Part shown: piece after piece, positions 38,761-46,383 of the stretch
Numbering within the stretch: position 1 is the stretch's first letter
How the letters are laid out: each line of letters starts with the position of its first letter
Assembly (NCBI GenBank): GCA_016291085.1
Contig: JAEEVW010000010.1
Span: 40,053 to 104,052, forward strand
Direction of reading: 5' to 3'
DNA: 64,000 nucleotides
Source: Prevotella sp.
GTDB taxonomy: Bacteria; Bacteroidota; Bacteroidia; Bacteroidales; Bacteroidaceae
Program-made: the position numbers and the translations under genes
The notes under the pieces: model-generated
Told to the model about the DNA's origin: nothing
What the model saw: only the letters and a program-made list of their open reading frames with translations
Database searches by the model: none

Positions 38761-39408
38761 TCAAGCCTTTTTCTTGCGCTTATAACACTTTTCAAACGTA
38801 CAGAGTCCGCAGGTGTATTCAAGCTTGCGGACTTCTTTTCCCAAGCCCATGATGCCGCTGACGCTCTTGATGGGCACCATCAGCGACGAGTCCGTCAACG
38901 TGATGCCACAGGTATGTCCGTCGAACAAGGGGAAGAGGTGTTGTTGCTCGCTGACGTGCCAACCGCAATAGCCTGGTGAGAAGCGGTTGGTGTGATGCCA
39001 ACCCAGTTTGTCGATACTTTTCTGAAGTGTGACTTCCATTTGATCAGCACATTTCTCGGCAATGACGGAACCTAACGCATCGGCAATAAACACACGAACC
39101 ATATCGCCCTCCGTTTTCAGGCGCTGCTGATAAGCCTCGTATTCTACGCCAGCGGTGCATACAAAGAGCGCATAAGCCTCTGAGCCTCGCAGCTGACGAA
39201 GGATAATCTTGCCCATATTGAAGGCAGGCAGTTCACGAACCACGAAGAAGCAGTACTGTGGACGCAACCACTGACGCACCTCATCGACAACGGCCTGCGT
39301 CTCCTGCTGCGTCGCCTCGTCAGGCAAAGCACCATGATAACCCATCTGCTCGTAGACATCAGCGAGGGTGATCTGCAAGTCTTCGTATGTTAGCACTTTC
39401 TGCGTCAC
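38761..39408 (-). CDS. stand-alone MetH-type (B12-dependent methionine synthase) activation-domain protein
   Basis: GYGALPDE-like start, IADALGSVIAEKCADQME, RFSPGYCGWHVSEQQHLFPLF, C-terminal YTCGLCTFEKC; GTG start. Confidence 0.8.
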   Translation of the reverse strand: MTQKVLTYEDLQITLADVYEQMGYHGALPDEATQQETQAVVDEVRQWLRPQYCFFVVRELPAFNMGKIILRQLRGSEAYALFVCTAGVEYEAYQQRLKTEGDMVRVFIADALGSVIAEKCADQMEVTLQKSIDKLGWHHTNRFSPGYCGWHVSEQQHLFPLFDGHTCGITLTDSSLMVPIKSVSGIMGLGKEVRKLEYTCGLCTFEKCYKRKKKA

Positions 39409-39409
39409 A

Positions 39410-39472
39410 ATTCGTTCAGTCCGTTAAAACCGTTCAATCCGTTCAAACCGTTTAATTCGTGAAATTCGTTGT
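39410..39472. repeat. nonamer tandem repeat, 7 units
   Basis: ATTCGTTCA GTCCGTTAA AACCGTTCA ATCCGTTCA AACCGTTTA ATTCGTGAA ATTCGTTGT. Confidence 0.85.
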
Positions 39473-39482
39473 CGAAAGAAAA

Positions 39483-40505
39483 CTATCCTCGGTTCCATTC
39501 GTTCAGTGCGTCGAAGAAGGCATTGATGTTCTCGACGGGTGTATGAGGAGGCGTGTCACATCCGCTGGAAAGAACAAAATTGGGATAGTCCTTCATTTTG
39601 TCCAACAAGTCGAACACCGTCTCTCGCATCTGTTCTGGTGTACCGTCCTTGAAGACGCTGACAGGGTCGATATTGCCCATGGCCAGCGCCGTTGGGGGCA
39701 CATCCTTGATGACCTCCTCCATGCGGCACTTGTTGCCGAAATGGTAGGCTGCAGCACCCGTCGATACCATTGCCTTCGTGCATTGTCCCGTATTGCCGCA
39801 ATTGTGCAGAATGACGATGAAGTTGTCGTCCTGTACCTTATTAATAATATACTTGACGTAGGCTGATGAGAAGTTCTGGCAGTCGTCGTTAGACATCAGA
39901 CCCGCCGCTGGCTCAGCCATCAGCACACCATTGGCTCCCGTCTGTTTCAGTGCCTGACAATATTTCTCGATGAACTGCGTACACTTGGCCAACAGCGTAT
40001 GGGCGGCATCGGGATTCTCGTAAATCAGCATCATGATGCCTGACATATCGTAGAGTCGTCCTGCCAACGAGAAGGGACCGATGCAGCCAGCGAAGAGGGG
40101 CTTTTGGTTGTTAGCTGTTCGCTCTTGACTTTTGGCAGCAAGCAGGTTGGCCTTCAGGTATTGTGGGATACGCCCAGCGTGGAGCGAGGGAATCTGCAAC
40201 TGGTTGATGCTCTCGACATCCTTCAGCATGTGCCCCACAACGGCAGGTACCGCTTCATCCGAAAAGGCTATCTCGGCACCAAAGGCCTCTGCTTCCGTCG
40301 TCAGGTCCATGATGGTACAGGCGGCAACGGCAGGGTAGGCCTCTGTCAGCCGCTTTACGGCTTCTGCATGAATGCGTCCGTTGCTGACGGCTTCGCGTAC
40401 GGTGTTGCCATTCATCTCAATGCCAGGATGTGTCATCACTGGTATTGCCGTTATTTCCTTCCGTCGGATGATGTCCTCCACCCATTGGTTCATGTTTATC
40501 TTCAT
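39483..40505 (-). CDS. UroD-family corrinoid methyltransferase (MtaA/CmuA-like)
   Basis: FAGCIGPFSLAGRLYDMSGIMMLIYENPDAAHTLL ... HNCGNTGQC ... SSGCDTPPHTPVENI; HxC zinc motif; ATG at 40505 (-7 box at 40544-40551 minus strand). Confidence 0.85.
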   Translation of the reverse strand: MKINMNQWVEDIIRRKEITAIPVMTHPGIEMNGNTVREAVSNGRIHAEAVKRLTEAYPAVAACTIMDLTTEAEAFGAEIAFSDEAVPAVVGHMLKDVESINQLQIPSLHAGRIPQYLKANLLAAKSQERTANNQKPLFAGCIGPFSLAGRLYDMSGIMMLIYENPDAAHTLLAKCTQFIEKYCQALKQTGANGVLMAEPAAGLMSNDDCQNFSSAYVKYIINKVQDDNFIVILHNCGNTGQCTKAMVSTGAAAYHFGNKCRMEEVIKDVPPTALAMGNIDPVSVFKDGTPEQMRETVFDLLDKMKDYPNFVLSSGCDTPPHTPVENINAFFDALNEWNRG

Positions 40506-40626
40506 ATCGTATAGTAGTTTGTTGTTGCAACATAATTCACGATGCAAAGTTATGCAAAATTATTCAGATGACAAAATAAATTGCCGTTCGTCTTACAAAA
40601 AAGTAACAAATCAAAAAAGCAAGAAT

Positions 40627-41565
40627 ATGGAAACGACATTCAAAAAGCCCCTGAGTGGCATCATTCCCCCACTGGTAACCCCCCTGAAGAACAATGAGAC
40701 TCTCGATATCGAGAGTCTCGAAAGACTGATCGAACACCTCATCGAGGGTGGCGTACACGGACTGTTTGTGTTGGGTACAACTGGCGAAGAACAGAGCCTT
40801 TCGTACGACGTGCGCAAGCAGATGATTAAGGAGTCGTGCCGCATCAATCGGGGTCGTCTGCCCCTGTTGGCATGTATTACGGACACGTCGATAGAAGAGA
40901 GCATCCGACTGGCCAGAAAGGCTGCCGACTATGGTGCCGATGGTGTGGTCAGCGCTCCTCCCTACTACTTTGCGACGGGTCAGCCCGAGCTGGCTCAGTT
41001 CTACGAGGAACTGGTGCCTCAGTTGCCGTTGCCCGTGTTCCTTTATAATATGCCCTCGCACGTGAAGGTGAGCTTTGCCCCTGACACCGTCAAGCGCATT
41101 GCCCAGCTGGAGCAGGTGGTAGGTTTCAAGGACTCCTCGGCCAATGCCGTTTATTTCCAGAGCGTAATGTACAAGATGCAGCACCGCAAGGACTTTGCGA
41201 TGTTGGTAGGTCCTGAGGAGATTACGGGCGAGTGTGTGCTGCTGGGTGCACAAGGTGGCATCAACGGTGGTGCCAACATGTTCCCTGAGCTCTATGTGGC
41301 GATGTACGACGCTGCCCGTCAGCACAACATCGAGCGTGTGTTGCAGTTGCAACAGCTCATCATGCAGATCTCGACCACGATTTATACCGTTGGCAAGCAC
41401 GGAAGCAGCTATCTGAAGGGTCTGAAGTGTGCCCTCTCACTCTTGGGCATCATCAACGACGATTTCGTGGCCTCACCGTTCTATAAGTTCGAAACACCCG
41501 AACGTGAAAAAATCCGTCAGGCCCTCGACGCACTACCCATCAAGAATGGCAAGCTATGCATCTGA
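40627..41565 (+). CDS. dihydrodipicolinate synthase family aldolase
   Basis: GIIPPLVTPLKNNETLD...FVLGTTGEEQSL...APPYYFATGQPE...LYNMPSHVK; ATG at 40627. Confidence 0.88.
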   Translation: METTFKKPLSGIIPPLVTPLKNNETLDIESLERLIEHLIEGGVHGLFVLGTTGEEQSLSYDVRKQMIKESCRINRGRLPLLACITDTSIEESIRLARKAADYGADGVVSAPPYYFATGQPELAQFYEELVPQLPLPVFLYNMPSHVKVSFAPDTVKRIAQLEQVVGFKDSSANAVYFQSVMYKMQHRKDFAMLVGPEEITGECVLLGAQGGINGGANMFPELYVAMYDAARQHNIERVLQLQQLIMQISTTIYTVGKHGSSYLKGLKCALSLLGIINDDFVASPFYKFETPEREKIRQALDALPIKNGKLCI

Positions 41566-43067
41566 TAGATTTCGTCATATTCTTGGTTTTTACGCTGGGT
41601 GTGGTGGTGTTCGGCTGCTCGTTCTTCAAGAAGGGCAGTTCGGCTGACGAGTTCACGTCCGCTGGCCATTCCATTCCTGGCTGGGTGGTGGGTATGTCGA
41701 TATTCGCCACCTATGTGTCGAGCATTTCGTATATCGGCTATCCAGGCAAGGCGTTTGCAGCAGACTGGAATGCCTTTGTGTTCTCGTTGTCGATACCCAT
41801 TGCGAGCTATTTTGCTGCGAAGTATTTCGTGCCATTCTACAGGCACAGCGGCTCCGTATCGGCCTACACGTTCTTGGAGGAGAAGTTTGGTGCATGGGCA
41901 CGACTGTATGCCTCTGCGTGCTACCTGTTGACGCAGATTGCCCGTATGGGTAGCATCCTCTATCTGTTGGCCGTTCCGATGTATATCCTGATGGGTTGGG
42001 ACATGCATACCGTCATCATTCTGACGTCCATTGGCATTATTATCTATTCGATGCTGGGAGGCTTGAAGGCGGTCATCTGGGCAGACGCCATACAGGGTAT
42101 TATATTAATAGGTGGAGCCGTGCTGTGCTTGGGTATTCTGATGTTCTCGATGCCCGAGGGTCCCATGCAGACCTTTGAACTCGCAGCCAACTCGCCTATG
42201 GGCAACAAGTTCTCGTTGGGTGCGTTTACCAGCGATCTGACCACGTCGACCTTCTGGGTATGCCTCATCTACGGCATTTTTATTAATTTGCAGAACTACG
42301 GCATTGACCAGAACTACGTGCAGCGCTATCATGCGGCGAAGACGGACAAGGATGCGAAGTTCTCGGCACTCTTCGGAGGCTATCTGTTCATTCCCGTATC
42401 GGCCCTCTTTTTCCTTATTGGTAGTGCATTGTACAGCTACTATCAGGCTGGTGTTGCCGAGTTGCCTGCCGAGATTCAGGCTAAGCCCGACTACGTGTTC
42501 CCCTATTTCATTGTCAATGGTCTGCCCGTAGGCCTTCGAGGCCTGTTGATTGCGAGTATCTTTGCTGCAGGCATGAGTACGGTGTCGACCAGTGTGACCT
42601 CTGCAGCCACGATTATCCTGACGGACTACGTGCGCCCGTTCTTCCTGAAGGCACGCAACGTAGCCGACCATCTGCGCCATCACGATCCGCAGGACCATCA
42701 CAAACATCAGAAACTTGAATTGGCCATCGTGCGCCTCTCCAGTTTTGGCGTGGGCATCTTAGGTGCCTGTGTGGCTATTGCCATGTTGAGTGTCGAGAGC
42801 ATCATTGACGCGTGGTGGACACTCAGCTCAATATTCAGCGGGGGTATGTTGGGACTGTTTTTGTTGGGTTGCATCCCTCAGAAAATCAACCGCATGGCAG
42901 CGTTCATGGGCTGTGTGGCTGGCGTGTTGGTCATTGGTTGGATTAGTCTCGCCTCCATGTGGAACCTGCCAGGCATCCACCTGCACCCCTATCTGGCCAT
43001 CGTGCTGGGCACCTGCGTCATCTTCCTGACGGGTTTCTTGGCTACGCTGGCCGTGAAAAAAGGTTGA
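41556..43067 (+). CDS. sodium:solute symporter (SSS) family protein
   Basis: 503 aa polytopic; ISYIGYPGKAFAADWNAFVFSL; overlaps aldolase gene. Confidence 0.9.
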   Translation: MHLIDFVIFLVFTLGVVVFGCSFFKKGSSADEFTSAGHSIPGWVVGMSIFATYVSSISYIGYPGKAFAADWNAFVFSLSIPIASYFAAKYFVPFYRHSGSVSAYTFLEEKFGAWARLYASACYLLTQIARMGSILYLLAVPMYILMGWDMHTVIILTSIGIIIYSMLGGLKAVIWADAIQGIILIGGAVLCLGILMFSMPEGPMQTFELAANSPMGNKFSLGAFTSDLTTSTFWVCLIYGIFINLQNYGIDQNYVQRYHAAKTDKDAKFSALFGGYLFIPVSALFFLIGSALYSYYQAGVAELPAEIQAKPDYVFPYFIVNGLPVGLRGLLIASIFAAGMSTVSTSVTSAATIILTDYVRPFFLKARNVADHLRHHDPQDHHKHQKLELAIVRLSSFGVGILGACVAIAMLSVESIIDAWWTLSSIFSGGMLGLFLLGCIPQKINRMAAFMGCVAGVLVIGWISLASMWNLPGIHLHPYLAIVLGTCVIFLTGFLATLAVKKG

Positions 43068-43190
43068 TAAATGTTGAAAAAGGATTAATAAAATGATGAA
43101 AAAGTAGAGGAAATAGGCTCAAATGCGTAGTTTTAGTTCATAAAGAGTTAATAATGTTTAACAAATCCTACGTATTTCAAATATAATCCC

Positions 43191-43198
43191 TATATTTG
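43191..43198 (+). promoter_or_regulatory. -7 box upstream of outer-membrane protein
   Basis: TATATTTG. Confidence 0.5.
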
Positions 43199-43285
43199 CG
43201 ACATCAAAAGTCAAGCAATTGACTGATATTTAAGTAGAAAACAAACATTATTAATTCATTTTATTCATTAAAACAATTTTTGATT

Positions 43286-43909
43286 ATGAAGAAAATTATG
43301 ATGATTGCAGCTATGATGCTGCTGAGCGTAGGTGCTTTTGCACAGAACGAAGTTGGTCAGTTTACTTTGAAGCCCATGGCTGGTGTGAACCTCGCTACAA
43401 TGACAGACACCAACGACTCTAAGATGCGTGTAGGTCTTGCTGCTGGTGTTGAGGGTGAATATGGTGTTGCTGAAAACTTCAGTATTAGCCTTGGTGCTCT
43501 CTATTCTATGCAGGGTGTGAAGTTCACACGTCAGCTTTTAGGTGCTTCAATGGATGCGACCTTTAAACTTGACTACATCAACGTTCCCATCATGCTCAAC
43601 TACTATCTTTTCAAGGGATTTGCCATTAAAGCTGGTGTCCAGCCTGCTTTCAAGGCTTCTGCTAAACTTAAGGCTGAAGCTTCTGCTAATGGCCAGTCTG
43701 ACAGTGATTCTGAGTCTATCTCTGATTATGTACAGGGCTTTAATCTTTCTATTCCCTTTGGTCTGTCTTACGAGTATGAGAGTTTCGTTCTCGATGCACG
43801 TTACAACCTTGGTGTGACCAAGGCATTCAAGGATAACAATGGCATGGGTGCTGACGATTCTAAGCACTCTTGGTTCATGTTTACCCTGGGTTACAAGTTC
43901 GCTCTCTAA
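43286..43909 (+). CDS. outer-membrane beta-barrel (porin-family) protein
   Basis: MKKIMMIAAMMLLSVGAFAQNEVGQFTLKPMAGVNLATMTD ... FTLGYKFAL; ATG at 43286. Confidence 0.82.
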   Translation: MKKIMMIAAMMLLSVGAFAQNEVGQFTLKPMAGVNLATMTDTNDSKMRVGLAAGVEGEYGVAENFSISLGALYSMQGVKFTRQLLGASMDATFKLDYINVPIMLNYYLFKGFAIKAGVQPAFKASAKLKAEASANGQSDSDSESISDYVQGFNLSIPFGLSYEYESFVLDARYNLGVTKAFKDNNGMGADDSKHSWFMFTLGYKFAL

Positions 43910-43937
43910 GCACTTACAATCCATTTAATAACAACAT

Positions 43938-43967
43938 GGCGCTCCTCCTCATCGAGGGGCGCTTTTT
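43938..43967 (+). terminator. rho-independent terminator
   Basis: GCGCTCCTC ctcatc GAGGGGCGCTTTTT. Confidence 0.8.
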
Positions 43968-43989
43968 GTTTGCACGTACCTCGTGGACC

Positions 43990-44182
43990 GTTTGCTCGGA
44001 GCAATCGATGGGTTTGCTCGGAGCAATCGATGGGCCCGCTCGGAGCAACAAGCCGTTTCGCTGGTAGCGAGAGGCCGTTTCTCTCCCAGTGAGAGGCCGT
44101 TTCTCTCCCAGCGAGAAGCCGTGTTGCTATTTTTCCCTGGGCAGGGAATTTTTGCGCGCTGGGCAGGGCGCAAATTTTCGCT
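43990..44182. repeat. intergenic 22-bp-period hairpin array (about 8-9 units)
   Basis: Units GTTTGCTCGGAGCAATCGATGG (43990, 44012), one 21-bp unit (44034), GTTTCTCTCCCAGTGAGAGGCC (44077) etc.; CTGGGCAGGG hairpins at 44137 and 44159 keep the 22-bp spacing. Confidence 0.85.
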
Positions 44183-44332
44183 TAGCAACGTGCCAGTGAT
44201 GACGATGACAGTGATGACAGTGGGGGTATTTATTTTCTGACGGTGTGGCAAATTTGCAGTAGCATTATATTATATAATATATATTATATATATAATGGCA
44301 ATCTTTTTCTACAAGCGATGACAAAAATAGGC

Positions 44333-44359
44333 CGGTGTCATCGGTGTCATCGGTGTCAT
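44333..44359. repeat. nonamer (CGGTGTCAT)x3
   Basis: Exact triplicate. Confidence 0.85.
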
Positions 44360-44459
44360 CGTCAGCGAAAACATTCTGTATAATGATGGCACTGATGACA
44401 ACGGGGCTGGTTGTTCGTCCTATAAGTTGGAAACTTATAACACTAAAGCATATCAAAGA

Positions 44460-46286
44460 ATGATGAAACAGAATTATCCGAAGATTGGTATTCGTCCGAC
44501 GATTGATGGTCGCCAGGGCGGTATCCGCGAGGGACTGGAAGAGAAGACGATGGCGCTGGCCAACGCAGTGAAGAACCTGATTGAGAGCAACCTGAAGAAT
44601 GGTGACGGCTCGAAGGTAGAGTGTGTGATTTCTGATACGACGATTGGTCGTGTCGGCGAGAGTGCCGCCTGTGCCGAGAAATTCGAGCGCGAGGGTGTAG
44701 GTTCGACCATTACCGTCACGTCGTGCTGGTGCTACGGCTCAGAGACGATGGACATGAACCCTATCTATCCGAAGGCTGTTTGGGGCTTCAACGGTACGGA
44801 GCGCCCAGGAGCCGTTTATCTGGCTGCTGTGCTGGCTGCACACGCCCAGAAGGGTCTGCCCGCTTATGGCATCTATGGCCACGACGTGCAGGACTTGGCA
44901 GACAACACCATTCCTGAGGATGTTGCAGAAAAAATTCTGCGCTTTGCCCGTGCCGCTCAGGCTGTGGCTACGATGCGTGGCAAGAGCTATCTGTCGCTGG
45001 GCAATACCTGTATGGGTATCGCTGGAAGTATCGTCAATGCCGACTTCCTGCAACAGTATTTAGGCATGCGTACCGAGTATGTATCGCTGGTAGAGATATT
45101 GCGTCGCGTCGACTTCGGCATCTACGACAAGGACGAGTTCGAGAAGGCTATGAAGTGGGTTGACAAGTACTGCAAGCCCAACGAGGGCCATGACTATAAC
45201 GAGGACCGTCCGCTGTTCCCAGGCGTGCCCATGACGACGTTCAACGGCAAGGGCAAGGGTAAGAACCGCCAGGAGAAGGACGAGGACTGGGAGTTCACCG
45301 TGAAGACAATGATGATTATCCGTGACCTGATGCAGGGAAGCGAAAAGCTGCTCGAGATGGGCTACAAGGAAGAGGCTATCGGCCACAACGCCATTGCAGC
45401 TGGTGTACAAGGTCAGCGCCAGTGGACGGACTACAAGCCCAACTTCGACTTCCCTGAGTCGCTGATGTGCACGTCGTTCGACTGGAACGGCCCTCGCGAG
45501 GCTTACACGCTGGCTACGGAGAACGATTTCCTGAACGGTATGTCGATGCTGTTCGGCCACCTGCTGACCAACAAAGGCGTGATGTTCAGCGACATTCGCA
45601 CCTATTGGAGCCCAGAGGCCGTAGAACGCGTGGCAGGTACGGTGCCCAGCGGTTTAGCCGCTGGTGGTTTCATCCACCTCATCAACAGCGGTGCAACCAC
45701 CCTCGACGCTACGGGTGCCATGAGCGACAAGGACGGTAACCCCACCATCAAGAACTTCTGGGAGATGAAGCAGGAAGACGTGGAGGCCTGTCTGAAGGCT
45801 ACCAGTTGGATGCCTGCCGATCGCGACTACTTCCGCGGCGGTGGTTACTCGTCGCACTTCGTAACCCGTGGTGGTATGCCCATGACCATGCTGCGTCTGA
45901 ACCTCGTAGCTGGCTTAGGTCCCGTACTGCAGTTGGCTGAAGGCTGGACGGTTGAGCTCGACCCCAAGACGCACGACATCCTCGACAAGCGTACAGACCC
46001 CACATGGCCTACCACGTGGTTTGCCCCACGTCTCGACCCCACGAAGGATGCCTTCAAGGACGTCTACTCAGTCATGAACAACTGGGGAGCTAACCACGGT
46101 GCCATCTGCTACGGACACGTAGGAGCCGACCTCATCACGCTGTGTGCAATGCTGCGTATCCCCGTCTGCATGCACAACATTGCCGATAAGGACATCTTCC
46201 GTCCTGCCGCTTGGAATGCATTCGGTATGGACAAAGAAGGCGCCGACTATCGTGCCTGCGCCAACTTCGGACCAATATATAAGTAA
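44460..46286 (+). CDS. fucI: L-fucose isomerase
   Basis: [73 protein letters not shown]. Confidence 0.95.
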   Translation: MMKQNYPKIGIRPTIDGRQGGIREGLEEKTMALANAVKNLIESNLKNGDGSKVECVISDTTIGRVGESAACAEKFEREGVGSTITVTSCWCYGSETMDMNPIYPKAVWGFNGTERPGAVYLAAVLAAHAQKGLPAYGIYGHDVQDLADNTIPEDVAEKILRFARAAQAVATMRGKSYLSLGNTCMGIAGSIVNADFLQQYLGMRTEYVSLVEILRRVDFGIYDKDEFEKAMKWVDKYCKPNEGHDYNEDRPLFPGVPMTTFNGKGKGKNRQEKDEDWEFTVKTMMIIRDLMQGSEKLLEMGYKEEAIGHNAIAAGVQGQRQWTDYKPNFDFPESLMCTSFDWNGPREAYTLATENDFLNGMSMLFGHLLTNKGVMFSDIRTYWSPEAVERVAGTVPSGLAAGGFIHLINSGATTLDATGAMSDKDGNPTIKNFWEMKQEDVEACLKATSWMPADRDYFRGGGYSSHFVTRGGMPMTMLRLNLVAGLGPVLQLAEGWTVELDPKTHDILDKRTDPTWPTTWFAPRLDPTKDAFKDVYSVMNNWGANHGAICYGHVGADLITLCAMLRIPVCMHNIADKDIFRPAAWNAFGMDKEGADYRACANFGPIYK

Positions 46287-46383
46287 TAGGTAAAAGTGAA
46301 TAGTGAATAATTTGCTACCGCAATTCTTTCAGCCAAAGGGAGAGCGGTAGCAAATTTTTCACTTTTACCTATTCACTATTACC
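46283..46383. terminator. long inverted repeat, likely bidirectional terminator
   Basis: GGTAAAAGTGAATAGTGAATAATTTGCTACCGC / GCGGTAGCAAATTTTTCACTTTTACC between convergent genes. Confidence 0.7.

Noticed and set aside
40505-40627. Cobalamin riboswitch upstream of the UroD methyltransferase
   Set aside because: The divergent spacer has a -7 box but no recognisable B12-box or conserved core.
43990-44182. CRISPR array or plasmid-type iterons
   Set aside because: No spacers, no Rep or Cas gene nearby; period fits iterons but unit sequences diverge too much within one array.
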